Part shown: positions 17,060 to 25,546 of the stretch, piece by piece
Position numbering within the stretch: position 1 is the stretch's first letter
Layout: every line of letters begins with the position of its first letter
Assembly: GCF_007994075.1 (NCBI RefSeq)
Contig: NZ_VIWU01000001.1
Coordinates: 1,860,001-1,924,000 of the forward strand
Length of the DNA stretch: 64,000 nt
Origin: Pseudonocardia hierapolitana
Lineage (GTDB): Bacteria; Actinomycetota; Actinomycetes; Mycobacteriales; Pseudonocardiaceae
Reading direction: 5' to 3'
Notes under the pieces: generated by a model
The model's database searches: none
The model's input: only the letters and a program-made list of their open reading frames with translations
What the model was told of the DNA's origin: nothing
Translations under genes and position numbers: made by a program

Positions 17060-17944
17060 GATGGGGGCGGCGGCGTTGTACCAGCTCTCCTGACGCAGGA
17101 GTTCGAGCAGGGCCGTCTCCGCCGGGCCCGCGTGTTGCCGGACCACGGCGATGACGGGCTGGGACACGACCGGGAACACCGGGCGCACGAGGTGCTCGTA
17201 ACCGTGGGGCACCGCGGAGGCCGGGACGAGCGCCACCCCCAGCCCGTCGGCGGCCCAGCGCACGGCCGTGGCCGTCTGCGACACGCGGGCGGCCGTGATC
17301 GGGGCCGGGTCGTGATCCCGCAGCGCGTACAGCAGCACGGCGTCGAGCCCGCTGTCGCGGTCGAACCTGACCCACGGCTCCCCCGCCAGCGCGCGCAGCT
17401 CGACCCGGTCCGCGGCGAGCTGCGGGTGCCCGGCGCCCAGCACCACGACGAACTCCTCGTCGCCGAGGCGGTGGGCGTCGGCGGGGCTCCGCTCGCACTT
17501 GGCCATCAGCGTGAGGTCCAGCACCCCCCGGCGGCACAGCCGGTCCATCTCGGCGGAGCTCGGCTCCTCGAAGACGGTGACCTCCACCCGCGGGAAGCGG
17601 CGGCGCAGCGCGCTCAGCGCGCCCGGCAGCTGCCGCGTGCCGAAGCCCAGCTGCGCCGCGACCACCAGCTCGCCCACCAGGTCGTCGGCACCGGCCCGCG
17701 CCGTCGCCCTCGCCCGCCGCGCCGCCCGCACCGCGACCTCCGCCTCCCGCAGGAACGCGCGGCCGGCCACGGTGGGCACCAGCCCGGTCGGAGTGCGGGC
17801 GAACAGCTTCACGCCGAGTTCCCGCTCGAGATTGCGGATCTGCTGGGACATCGACGGTTGAGCGACGCGCAGCAGCTCCGCCGCCGCCGTCACCGAGCCC
17901 TGCTCGGCAACGGCCAAGGCGTACTCGAACTGACGAAGGCTCAT
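17045..17944 (-). CDS. LysR-family transcriptional regulator
   Basis: A 299-residue LysR regulator. The winged helix is at residues 1-60 (LRQFEYALAVAEQGSVTAAAELLRVAQPSMSQ region), followed by the linker helix and a periplasmic-binding-like effector domain (VVAAQLGFGTRQLPGALSALRRRFP near residue 95). GGGAG precedes ATG 17944. It sits convergent to the SDR-SDR-MDR operon, overlapping by 15 bp, and a LysR-type dyad lies ahead of that operon, so it is the probable regulator of those genes. Confidence 0.88.
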   Translation of the reverse strand: MSLRQFEYALAVAEQGSVTAAAELLRVAQPSMSQQIRNLERELGVKLFARTPTGLVPTVAGRAFLREAEVAVRAARRARATARAGADDLVGELVVAAQLGFGTRQLPGALSALRRRFPRVEVTVFEEPSSAEMDRLCRRGVLDLTLMAKCERSPADAHRLGDEEFVVVLGAGHPQLAADRVELRALAGEPWVRFDRDSGLDAVLLYALRDHDPAPITAARVSQTATAVRWAADGLGVALVPASAVPHGYEHLVRPVFPVVSQPVIAVVRQHAGPAETALLELLRQESWYNAAAPISLVS

Positions 17945-18007
17945 CGACTCCCGTCCCTCCCTGCGGCAGACCGCCGTCCACCCCGTTCCAACGGATCGGA
18001 GCGCTGG

Positions 18008-19210
18008 TCATTCCGGCACCTGGCCGATCAGGTCGATGAGCTTCCTCGCCGCCACCGACGCACCGTCGGTACGGATGGTGCTGCTCACTTCTTCGGCCCG
18101 AGCACCGGTGTCAGCGCGGAGAGCGAGTCCGAGCGCGGTGGACAGGGATTCGACGGCCGGCGTCGGACCGTCGTGAGCCGCACCGATGCCCAGCGCGGCC
18201 ACGCGCTGCGCCCAGTACGGCTGATCCACGATCTGCGGCACGATCACCTGCGGTGCCCCCGCCAGCGCGGCCGCCGTCGTCGTGCCGGCGCCGCCGTGGT
18301 GCACGACCGCTGCCACGCGCCGGAACAGCTCGCGGTGGTTCGCCTCACGGACGGCGAAGCAGTCGTCCTTCTCGTCGATCAACGCCAGGTCCGCCCAACC
18401 CCGGGAGACCAACGCGCGGCGGCCTTGCGCGCGGATCGCCTCGACGGCCACCGCGGCCGCGGCGGGAGCGCCGGCCATCTGCATGCTGCCGAAACCCACG
18501 TACACCGGGGGTTCGCCCGCCTCCAGGAAATCCACGAGGTCCGCGGGCAGCGGCCGGTCGTCCGGCATGATCCACGCGCCGGTCTGCACGACGTCGAACC
18601 CCAGCACGTCCTGGAGCGGCCAGAGCACCGGGTCCGCCGCGAGCCACGGCTGCGAGGTGAGGACGTGGTCTCGGACGTTGTCCACCGGCGGCAGACCGAG
18701 CGCGGCCCGGCGCGTGTTGAGCGGCTCGCGGTACAACGCGTCGACCCGCTCGGCATCGATCTTCCACAGCACCCGGAGGTCGGCCTCGCCCGGCGGGAAC
18801 GGCTTCCCCGGCCGCTGCCCCGGCCGGTGGCGCAACGACGGGATCCCGAGCTGGTGGAAGCAGGCGAGCACGTAGGGGATGCCGAGGTGCTCGGCCACGG
18901 ACCGCACGCCCGCGGGCATCAGGCCCGTCGCCACCACCGCGTCGCAGTCCTCGGCCGCCTTCCCCACCACATCGAAGTGCTGGGCGACCAATGCGGCAGC
19001 CACCTCCACGGGTGACGGCTTCGAGGCCACCAGCTCACGCACCGCGAAGCCCATCGGCACGAACGCGACGCCGCCCTCGGCCACCCGCCCCGCGAAGTCC
19101 GGCGGCGCGCACATCCGCACGTCGACGCCCTGTGCGCGCAGCTCGAGCGCCAGCCCCAGCAACGGCTCGACGTCCCCTCGAGACCCCCACGTCGCCAACA
19201 GGACCCGCAC
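18008..19210 (-). CDS. Glycosyltransferase family 1 (vancomycin GtfB-like / UGT)
   Basis: A 400-residue GT-B enzyme. The N-terminus RVLLATWGSRGDVEPLLGLA and the C-terminal donor site VVHHGGAGTTTAAALAGAPQ with PQIVDQPYWAQRVAALGIG place it with actinomycete glycosyltransferases acting on natural products or glycolipids. The acceptor is unknown and no sugar-biosynthesis or polyketide genes are nearby. GTG 19210 has GGGGAG 7 nt upstream. It appears monocistronic. Confidence 0.87.
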   Translation of the reverse strand: MRVLLATWGSRGDVEPLLGLALELRAQGVDVRMCAPPDFAGRVAEGGVAFVPMGFAVRELVASKPSPVEVAAALVAQHFDVVGKAAEDCDAVVATGLMPAGVRSVAEHLGIPYVLACFHQLGIPSLRHRPGQRPGKPFPPGEADLRVLWKIDAERVDALYREPLNTRRAALGLPPVDNVRDHVLTSQPWLAADPVLWPLQDVLGFDVVQTGAWIMPDDRPLPADLVDFLEAGEPPVYVGFGSMQMAGAPAAAAVAVEAIRAQGRRALVSRGWADLALIDEKDDCFAVREANHRELFRRVAAVVHHGGAGTTTAAALAGAPQVIVPQIVDQPYWAQRVAALGIGAAHDGPTPAVESLSTALGLALRADTGARAEEVSSTIRTDGASVAARKLIDLIGQVPE

Positions 19211-19309
19211 TACAGCACTCCCCGTTTCCCAGCTCCGGCATTCGGCCGGAATTGTGCGGCATGAATGGGGTCTTGCCGCAAGGCCGGGGGCGTGTTATAT
19301 GTTGAAAAC

Positions 19310-19337
19310 GGAAGGAGTCGGTCTCCTTCCCATTTTT
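19310..19337. terminator. Bidirectional terminator hairpin
   Basis: GGAAGGAG (19310-19317) pairs with CTCCTTCC (19323-19330) around a TCGGT loop. CATTTTT follows on the + strand and a GTTTTC tract on the - strand. It lies about 110 bp downstream of the Clp-N gene and ahead of the glycosyltransferase, so it probably separates these two minus-strand units. Confidence 0.65.
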
Positions 19338-19438
19338 CGTCTCTCGTGGGCTCAGGCGTCACTGGGCGGCGCGGAGGCGCCCGCCGAGCCGCGCCCCTCG
19401 ATCGACTCGGGCCGCCCGGGGCGGCGAGCGATCGTTCG

Positions 19439-20143
19439 TTACGACTCGTCGCGCCCGGCGAACCGTGTGGTGATCTCGGTCTTGACCGTCTCGTGCAGCT
19501 CGTCCGACGTGAAGCCGAGGTTGCGCAGGATCTGCGCGGCCCCGCTCCCCTCGGTGCGGATCAGGCCCAGCAGCGTGTGTTCCGTGCCGACCCAGTCGTG
19601 GCCGAGGTCGGCCGACGCGCGGAGTGCCTGGTCGATGGCCTCCTTGCTCTCCGGCCGGAACGCGATGTGCCCCCGCGGCGCCTTCTTCCCGGCCGGCGGC
19701 AGCGCTTCCTCGATCGCGTCGCGGATGCGCTGCTCCGACTCGGTCTTCGCCATCAGCACCTCGTACGCCAGGCCCCGCGGTTCGCCGAGCAGGCCGAGCA
19801 GGATGTGTTCGGTGCCGATGAAGTCGTGCTTGTGCGTTCGGGCGGCCTCCTGGGCCAGCACGATGCTGTGCCGGTTCAAGTCGGTGAACCGCTCGAACGG
19901 GGCGGGCGCGTGGCGCTTCTGGGCGGCCTGCTTCGACACCCCGATGGCGTCGCCGATCTCGCTCCACGACGCGCCGGCCTGCTTGGCCTTGCCGACGTAG
20001 TGGCCGACGAGCTGGTCACCGAGGTCGGACAGGGTCTGGGCACGTAGGTGCGCCTCGCTGATGCGAGCCAGGTCGTCGGCGTCGGGGAGTTCCTCGTCGA
20101 GGCGGGCGATCAGGTCAGCGAGGCTGATGTTGAGCGGGCTCAT
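19439..20143 (-). CDS. HTH plus double Clp N-terminal domain protein
   Basis: A 234-residue protein with no ATPase domain. Residues about 55-80 contain a helix-turn-helix-like segment (ASWSEIGDAIGVSKQAAQKRH). The remainder holds two Clp-N repeats, marked by DFIGTEHILLGLLGEP (about 111) and DWVGTEHTLLGLIRTE (about 187). Such stand-alone Clp-N proteins are common in Actinobacteria and are thought to be adaptors or regulators for ClpC; the HTH suggests DNA binding. A consensus promoter places the transcript start exactly at the ATG, and GTTGAC dyads overlap that promoter, which fits autoregulation. Confidence 0.85.
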   Translation of the reverse strand: MSPLNISLADLIARLDEELPDADDLARISEAHLRAQTLSDLGDQLVGHYVGKAKQAGASWSEIGDAIGVSKQAAQKRHAPAPFERFTDLNRHSIVLAQEAARTHKHDFIGTEHILLGLLGEPRGLAYEVLMAKTESEQRIRDAIEEALPPAGKKAPRGHIAFRPESKEAIDQALRASADLGHDWVGTEHTLLGLIRTEGSGAAQILRNLGFTSDELHETVKTEITTRFAGRDES

Positions 20144-20145
20144 GC

Positions 20146-20191
20146 GTCAACCCTAGGTTGACGATCGTCGATCGTCAACCTGAAGTTGACG
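20146..20191 (-). promoter_or_regulatory. Leaderless promoter with overlapping GTTGAC dyads
   Basis: On the minus strand TTGACG (20178-20173) and TAGGGT (20155-20150) are separated by exactly 17 bp, and the expected +1 is the A of the ATG at 20143. Two inverted repeats overlap it: GTCAACC-CTA-GGTTGAC (20146-20162) and CGTCAAC-N5-GTTGACG (20173-20191). A repressor bound there would cover both the -35 and -10 regions. Confidence 0.75.
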
Positions 20192-20286
20192 ACGTTCAGG
20201 GGCGCCAACCGCCGGTCCGCGCGAGCATGTGGATCTCCGAAGCGGTGGGTCCGGGCGGAACCCGGTCACCTGATGCTCGGGGTCTC

Positions 20287-20757
20287 TCACCGCGCGATAC
20301 GCCGGGGCGCGGCGTGCTCGGTGCACGGCCAGACCTGGATTCGCCAGACGTCACCAGGTGTCGTCGAGCCCGGCCACCCGCGGTTGACGAACCCGCGCCC
20401 GACGATTCGAGCCCGGTATGCCCCCGAGGGGACGTCCAGCTGGACGTAGGTGTCGGTCGGGGACATGTAGACCAGTCCGAGATCGCCGACCGTGAGAGAG
20501 GCTTCGAACCCTTCCTCCCAGGCATCCAGGTCGTCGGGCGGCCTGCTGCTCCACTGCTCGACAGTCAGGCCCAGCGCGAAGTTGTTCTGATGCGGCGACA
20601 GGACGACCAGGATCGCGTTTCCCTGAGCGATGTTGTCCGCGTCGTTCGCAGCGTCGATCAGCTCGACGAGATCGTCGTCGTCCGTGTCGCCGGCGATCAG
20701 TGCGAACTGGCCGTAGTCCTGCCGCACCGTCAGTGCGTCGGAGCGGAGGAGCGACAT
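20287..20757 (-). CDS. Hypothetical protein, weakly ComJ-like
   Basis: A 156-residue protein from ATG 20757. It is acidic, has no signal peptide or membrane segment, and looks like a beta-rich cytoplasmic domain: LTVRQDYGQFALIAGD at the start, WEEGFEASLTVGDLGLV in the middle, and VQLDVPSGAYRARIVGRGF near the end. The order and spacing of the last two segments recall ComJ/Nin proteins (nuclease inhibitors next to DNA-uptake nucleases), but no nuclease gene is adjacent. The similarity was judged by eye only. It lies between two minus-strand genes, with an 86-bp gap to the oxidoreductase. Confidence 0.5.
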   Translation of the reverse strand: MSLLRSDALTVRQDYGQFALIAGDTDDDDLVELIDAANDADNIAQGNAILVVLSPHQNNFALGLTVEQWSSRPPDDLDAWEEGFEASLTVGDLGLVYMSPTDTYVQLDVPSGAYRARIVGRGFVNRGWPGSTTPGDVWRIQVWPCTEHAAPRRIAR

Positions 20758-20843
20758 CCGGTGATCATGGCGCAGTCGTGGTGATCTTGCGCAGCTCGGG
20801 CGAAGCGGGCCGGCTTCCACTTCCACGACTGCGCATCGTGAGG

Positions 20844-21770
20844 TCAGAGCCTCATGTCGATGACGAGCTTGCCCGACGCGTGGTGGGACTCGACGAGTGC
20901 CAGTGCTTCCCCCGCCCGCGCGAGCGGATAGGTCGCCGTGATGTTCGGATCGAGCCGCCCGGTAGCCATCAGCTCGGCAACGCGCTCGAGGCCGCTCCGG
21001 TCGAGGCGGCGACGGACGAACACGCCGCCGAGTTCGGTCACCGACAGGTCCCCGACGGAGACGAGCGCGTCCGGCTTCGCCGCCAGCGGGGCGACGCCGC
21101 GCAAGGAGTCACCCCCGACCGTGTCGACCACGGCGTCGAAGCCGTCCGGGGCGTGCGCCCGGAGCCGGTCCACGACATCGCCGGCGGTGTAGTCGACGAA
21201 GGTCGCTCCGGTCCTGGTCGCAAGATCCCGCTTGGCCGCGCTGCCGGTGCCGACAACGACCAGACCGCGGTCGCGCGCGATCTGGGCCACGGCCATTCCG
21301 ACGCCACCGCCGATCCCGTTCACCAACAGCGACGCCCCAGCGGGCAACGCGAGCTGGTCGAGGACGTCGAGCGCGGTGGTGCCGGCGACGGGGATGGTCG
21401 CCGCCCAGGTCTCCGGCAGCGCGTCGGGGATGCGAGCCGTGGACTCGGCGAGCAGCAGAGTCGTCCCCACGTACGTGCCTGCACCGGTCAGAGCGAACCC
21501 GGTTACCCGGTCGCCGACGGCCAGGCCGGTCACCTCGTCACCCACCGCCAGGACGGTCCCAGCCGCCTCCATCCCCAGGACCTGGGGAAAGGGCACGTGA
21601 CCGTTCAACTCGCGGACATATCCGGAACGGAGCAGGTGATCGAGCGGGTTGATTCCCGCAGCCGCGACGCGGATGAGGACCTCGGCAGGACCGGGCGACG
21701 GATCGGGCCGATCGAAGAACTCCTGGACATCGGCTGCACCGAAAGTCCGGTACCCCAGGGCTGTGCTCAT
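20844..21770 (-). CDS. Zinc-free MDR oxidoreductase (quinone oxidoreductase-like)
   Basis: A 308-residue NADPH-dependent reductase. GroES-like half: VLIRVAAAGINPLDHLLRSG (about 30-49) and FPQVLGMEAAGTV. Rossmann half: LVNGIGGGVGMAVAQIA near residue 150. The ending ESHHASGKLVIDM is typical. No zinc cysteines, so it belongs with NADPH:quinone reductases. ATG 21770 has AAGGA at 7 nt; the open frame could begin at 21788 but lacks support. Its upstream region has a promoter with a 19-bp spacer and a centred dyad, the arrangement used by MerR activators that respond to electrophiles or oxidants. Confidence 0.85.
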   Translation of the reverse strand: MSTALGYRTFGAADVQEFFDRPDPSPGPAEVLIRVAAAGINPLDHLLRSGYVRELNGHVPFPQVLGMEAAGTVLAVGDEVTGLAVGDRVTGFALTGAGTYVGTTLLLAESTARIPDALPETWAATIPVAGTTALDVLDQLALPAGASLLVNGIGGGVGMAVAQIARDRGLVVVGTGSAAKRDLATRTGATFVDYTAGDVVDRLRAHAPDGFDAVVDTVGGDSLRGVAPLAAKPDALVSVGDLSVTELGGVFVRRRLDRSGLERVAELMATGRLDPNITATYPLARAGEALALVESHHASGKLVIDMRL

Positions 21771-21821
21771 TGCAGATTCCTTTCTCACCGTCCTCCGGCG
21801 CTCGGCCCGAGGACGACGGAA

Positions 21822-21852
21822 AGCTAATCCATGACATTGATGTCAGGTTCTA
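21822..21852 (-). promoter_or_regulatory. MerR-type promoter, 19-bp spacer
   Basis: On the minus strand TAGAAC (21852-21847) and TTAGCT (21827-21822) are 19 bp apart. The perfect dyad TGACAT-TG-ATGTCA (21832-21845) sits within the spacer. Overlong spacers with a central dyad are the mark of MerR-activated promoters. No MerR gene is in the window. Confidence 0.65.
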
Positions 21853-22424
21853 GTCGGTGTGACGCGAGGAACACCCTTGGCGTTCCGCGCGAGCCGGTCG
21901 CCGGCGTCCGGAACATCGCCTCGCCGTTCATCTGGGGGTTTGCGGCAGAGACACGTCCATCAAGCCGCTCGATCGTCGACAAGGGCCGAGGTGCTCGGTC
22001 GACCAGGACATGCCACTGGGTCGACGCAGCCAGTCGTTCGGCGACGCCGGCGGGCTGCCGCTGCCGGGCTCTGCCGGGATCGTCGGCTCGCTGCACACCG
22101 TGACGAGCGTGAGGACGGCGACGAATCGCAGCGTCTCCATCCGCATCGGGATCGCCTCATCCGACTCGGCGCTCGACCACAGAGCCCGGGGCGGGGTGGC
22201 CGAGCGTGCAGCGGCCGAGGGCGTACACCAGCGACGATGGCGAACGGCGGCCATTCGGTCGACGAAGATGCTCCGCCTCGGGGCCTCGGCGAACTGGCTG
22301 TGTGCGGGATGCTGGTCGGTCCCTTGTTGGCCGCGCGTGGCCGACCTCGGCGGCGTCGTGGGTAGATGGGCGTCGGTGGGGAGATGGTGCGCAAGGCTCC
22401 CGATCGGTACCGGTGAAGGGCACG
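21853..22424. other. Intergenic region without recognisable genes
   Basis: Open frames here on both strands have no family features and biased, low-complexity translations. Apart from the promoter ending at 21852 I see no RNA gene or repeat. Confidence 0.5.
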
Positions 22425-23720
22425 ATGATGGCCAGTCCGTGCCGGCTGATGGTGTGCATCGGATCATCTGTGCTGCTGGTCGCGGCCGGATGCTCGCCCG
22501 GTGGGGACGCGACGTCGTCGTCTGTGCCCTCGCCTCGATGTGGATCCGCTGCGCAGGCCGTTCCGACGGCCGCCCGCGACGAGATCTCGCCGCTCGTCGT
22601 CACGGGGGTGGCGCCCGATCCCATCCCGGTGAGGGGCACCGACGGCAAGTACCACGTCGCCTACGAACTCGCGGTGCTCAACGCGGCGCCCCGCGCCACC
22701 ACGCTCATCAAGGTCGAGACCTTGACCGACGACGCCGCGCACCGCGTGCTGACCAGATTGCAGGGCGACGAGCTCGTGATGCGGACCTTGCGCGTGGGCT
22801 CGTACCCGCGGGAGCCCTCGCCCGTCACCTCGATTCCCGGCGGGCAGACCGCGATCCTGCTCCTCGACGACGTCTACGACGACCGCGGCGCAATTCCGCC
22901 GATCGTCACGCACCGGGTGGAGGCGAGCTTCGCGCCCCCCACCGCGGACCAGCGGGAGGTTGCCGGGGTGTATCCGGAGCAGGTGAGCCAGGTGGGCGGC
23001 TCGATCTGCCACAGCAGCCGGGCGCCGCTCGTGATCGCTCCGCCGCTTCAGGGCGACAGCTGGGTGGCGCTCAACGCCTGCTGCACGGTGTCCCCCCACC
23101 GCAGCGCGATGCTGCCGATCGGCGGACGGATCAACGGGACCGAACGGTTTGCCGTCGACTGGGTGCGATTCGACCTGTCCGCCCAGCCGCTCGTCGACGT
23201 CCGGACAGGGGTGGTGGCCACGTTCCGCGGAGACCCGACGCGCAACGAGGACTACCTGGCCTACAACCAGCCCTTGGTGGCAGTCGCGGACGCCACCGTG
23301 GTCTCCGTCGTCTCCGACGTGCCGGACCAGCCCCCGCACGTGTTCCCGACCGGGCTGCGCCTGGACCAGTACGGCGGTAACCAGATCGTCCTCGACCTCG
23401 GCGCGGGCGCCTACGCCTTCTACGCTCATCTGAAGCCGGGTTCCGCGTCCGTGCGAGCAGGCGACAGGGTGACGAAGGGGCAGCAGATCGGGAACCTGGG
23501 CAACTCGGGCAACAGCAGCGAGGCCCACCTGCACTTTCACCTGATGAACTCTCCGCTGCCGCTCACCGGAGAGAACCTCCCCTTCCAGATCGACCGCTTC
23601 GAGTTCCTTGGCACGGTCACCCTCGACGGCCTGACGACGAGCTCACCGCCCGGCCCGCGCACGAACGAGTTGCCGTTGGCCGAGAGCACCGCCAACTATC
23701 CCGTCGGACCTGCTCGATGA
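22425..23720 (+). CDS. M23-family peptidase-like lipoprotein
   Basis: A protein of about 430 residues. The first 26 residues are a lipoprotein signal (MVCIGSSVLLVAAGC). The N-terminal 250 residues are a beta-rich domain with no match I recognise. The C-terminal 170 residues are a LytM/M23 domain: LVAVADATVVSVVSDVPD, YAFYAHLKPGSASVRAGDRV, GNLGNSGNSSEAHLHFHLM. The HLHFH motif provides two zinc-site histidines, but the first HxxxD motif is absent: NEDYLAYNQPL stands in its place. It may therefore be catalytically weak or a scaffold. GAAGGG lies 4-7 nt ahead of tandem ATGs at 22425 and 22428. Confidence 0.8.
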   Translation: MMASPCRLMVCIGSSVLLVAAGCSPGGDATSSSVPSPRCGSAAQAVPTAARDEISPLVVTGVAPDPIPVRGTDGKYHVAYELAVLNAAPRATTLIKVETLTDDAAHRVLTRLQGDELVMRTLRVGSYPREPSPVTSIPGGQTAILLLDDVYDDRGAIPPIVTHRVEASFAPPTADQREVAGVYPEQVSQVGGSICHSSRAPLVIAPPLQGDSWVALNACCTVSPHRSAMLPIGGRINGTERFAVDWVRFDLSAQPLVDVRTGVVATFRGDPTRNEDYLAYNQPLVAVADATVVSVVSDVPDQPPHVFPTGLRLDQYGGNQIVLDLGAGAYAFYAHLKPGSASVRAGDRVTKGQQIGNLGNSGNSSEAHLHFHLMNSPLPLTGENLPFQIDRFEFLGTVTLDGLTTSSPPGPRTNELPLAESTANYPVGPAR

Positions 23721-23828
23721 AACGACGATAGCGGCTGGTGGCATTTTTGGCCGAGACCCCTCGCCGCAGAGTATTCGGCGCACAGCTCAGATCTCCGGAC
23801 TAATTCGAGTCCCGGCACCCAGCCGCGT

Positions 23829-25004
23829 TCACCGACTAGCGGCCAGCACTGCCGCGAGGCCTTCTTGCAGGTCCTTGACGAAATACTCGGGAACCTCCAG
23901 GGACGGGAAATGTCCCCCGATTTCGGGCGAGCCCCATCGGACGATCTGTCGGTACCGCTCCTGCGCCCAGGGGCGCGGACACTTCTCGATGTCGCGGGGA
24001 TACATGGTGATTGCTGACGGCACGTCGACCCGAAGTTCGGGGTCCAGCGAGTTGTGGCTTTCGTAGTAGATGCGGGCCGCTGATGCGCCGGTCCGCGTCA
24101 GCCAATACAGGGTGACGTCGTCGAGAACCCTGTCTCTGGAAATCGTCTCGAACGGGCCGTCTTCGGTGTCTGACCACTCGGCGAACTTGTCGAGGATCCA
24201 GGCAAGAAGCCCGACCGGTGAGTCGACGAGCGAGTAGCCGATGGTCTGCGGTCGGCTCGCCTGCTGCTTCGCGTATGCGCCGCGGGGGCCCTCGTAGAAG
24301 TCGCGGGTTTCCTCGGTCCACTTGCGCTCGACCGCCGTCAGCCCGTCCGTTGTCAACCCGGGCGGTCCCTCCGCGAACGTTGTGTGGATGCCGAGAACGT
24401 GCGTCGCGAACCTGCCGCCGAGAACCGTGGTGATATTACCTCCCCAGTCGCCGCCGTGGGCTGCGAACTCGCTGTAGCCGAGCCTTCCCATCAGTTCCAC
24501 CCATGCGGCCGCGATCTTTTCGGTTCCCCACCCGGTGGTGGCCGGCTTGTCGCTGTAACCAAAGCCTGGTAGCGATGGAACCACGACGTGGAACGCTGGT
24601 GCGTCTGCATCCTTCGGATCTGCCAGCTCGTCTACCACATCGATGAACTCGGCAATGCTGCCCGGCCAGCCGTGCGTCAGGATCAGAGGAGTGGCATCTG
24701 CGCGCGCGGATCGGCGGTGCAGGAAGTGGATTCCCAGATCATCAATGGTCGTGCGGAACTGGCCGATACGGTTGAGGCGATCTTCGAACGACCGCCAGTC
24801 GTACCCGGTGCGCCAGTAGTTCACGACATCGACGAGGTCGGCGAGAGGAACGCCCTGTTCCCATCGGCGAGGGTCGGGCGCGGCGCGATAGACCGTCTCG
24901 GCCTCCGGTAGCCGCGCCGCGGCCAATCGCGCGCGCAGATCGTCGAGGTCAGCGTCAGTTGCGTGGGCTTCGAATGCTTGCACGTCGCCGGCTGGACGGG
25001 GCAT
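23829..25004 (-). CDS. Epoxide hydrolase (EHN-domain alpha/beta hydrolase)
   Basis: A 391-residue microsomal-type epoxide hydrolase. Residues 8-110 are the EHN domain (DLDDLRARLAAARLP, WRSFEDRLNRIGQF). The hydrolase core has the oxyanion motif HGWPGS (111-116), the nucleophile Asp186 in HGGDWGGN, and the catalytic histidine in GGHFPSLE near 366. CAGGAGG precedes ATG 25004. The promoter region has two TAGCCGGTTC elements and a motif shared with the CGNR regulator at 25546, suggesting control by that protein. Substrate is unknown; relatives hydrolyse juvenile-hormone or xenobiotic epoxides. Confidence 0.9.
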   Translation of the reverse strand: MPRPAGDVQAFEAHATDADLDDLRARLAAARLPEAETVYRAAPDPRRWEQGVPLADLVDVVNYWRTGYDWRSFEDRLNRIGQFRTTIDDLGIHFLHRRSARADATPLILTHGWPGSIAEFIDVVDELADPKDADAPAFHVVVPSLPGFGYSDKPATTGWGTEKIAAAWVELMGRLGYSEFAAHGGDWGGNITTVLGGRFATHVLGIHTTFAEGPPGLTTDGLTAVERKWTEETRDFYEGPRGAYAKQQASRPQTIGYSLVDSPVGLLAWILDKFAEWSDTEDGPFETISRDRVLDDVTLYWLTRTGASAARIYYESHNSLDPELRVDVPSAITMYPRDIEKCPRPWAQERYRQIVRWGSPEIGGHFPSLEVPEYFVKDLQEGLAAVLAASR

Positions 25005-25024
25005 GAGACCTCCTGGCCATCGCG

Positions 25025-25063
25025 GAACCGGCTACGACCTCTTGTGAACCGGCTAAGGCGGTT
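25025..25063. promoter_or_regulatory. GAACCGGCTA repeats in the epoxide hydrolase promoter
   Basis: GAACCGGCTA occurs at 25025-25034 and 25046-25055, 21 bp apart (two helical turns). The second copy also forms GAACCG-N7-CGGTTC. GGCTAAGGCGGTTCTA (25051-25066) closely matches GGCTAAGGTGGTTCCA at 25531-25546, just at the CGNR start codon. Confidence 0.6.
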
Positions 25064-25179
25064 CTAGCATGTCCTCATGCCGGCGTGCAACCAGCGAACC
25101 CCGGTCTGCGACCAGGCTCTCCGGGTGCACTGGCGGGCATGGCGGGGTGCCGGCCGGCGCTGCCGGGCTACGGGTCTCC

Positions 25180-25510
25180 GAGGTTCCTCGTGGGTGGACA
25201 GGGTCTGGTCAGGCGGGTTGCGAATGTCGGCGGGCATCGCGACGATCGCGGCTGCCCAGGGCCAGGCTTTCAGGTACGCGCATCCGTCGCCTGCGGGCGC
25301 CGAGGGTGAGTCGGGCTGGGACGTGGAGAAATCGGTAGCGCATGGCCTTCGGCTCGCACGCAGCCAGGACCTGCACGTCGCCGGTCAGGGCGAGCAGTCG
25401 AGTCCAGGCGACCAGGTCGGCGGCGATCTGGGTGTGCATCAACCAGGTGTTGATCGCGAACTCCCGCGACGGGAACCGACCCAGCCCCGAGTCTTTGGGT
25501 GCCGGATGCG
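25180..25510 (-). pseudogene. IS1380-family transposase, C-terminal remnant
   Basis: Minus-strand translation gives the conserved IS1380 C-terminal block: GLGRFPSREFAINTW, then MHTQIAADLVAWTRLLAL, then EPKAMRYRFLHVPARLTLG and RRRRMRVPES. After VPE the frame shifts, and WPWAAAIVAMP continues in another frame. There is no N-terminal or DDE catalytic region. The fragment lies between the epoxide hydrolase and the CGNR regulator and appears to have split a shared regulatory region. Confidence 0.75.
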
Positions 25511-25530
25511 GTCCTCGAATGGACGATCGA

Positions 25531-25546
25531 GGCTAAGGTGGTTCCA
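25531..25546 (+). promoter_or_regulatory. Leaderless -10 region and motif shared with epoxide hydrolase
   Basis: GGCTAAGGTGGTTCCA includes the -10-like TAAGGT at 25534-25539. The start codon begins 7 nt after the box. No -35 is visible, so an activator may be needed. Confidence 0.55.

Noticed and set aside
21853..22424. Divergent MerR gene for the promoter at 21822-21852
   Set aside because: No helix-turn-helix or MerR sequence appears in any frame of this gap.
23797..23820. TTCGAGTCCCGGCACCCA resembles a tRNA 3' half
   Set aside because: The T stem is not complementary and no anticodon or D arm is present. It may be a relic attachment site, but it does not match tRNA-Gly or tRNA-Pro here.
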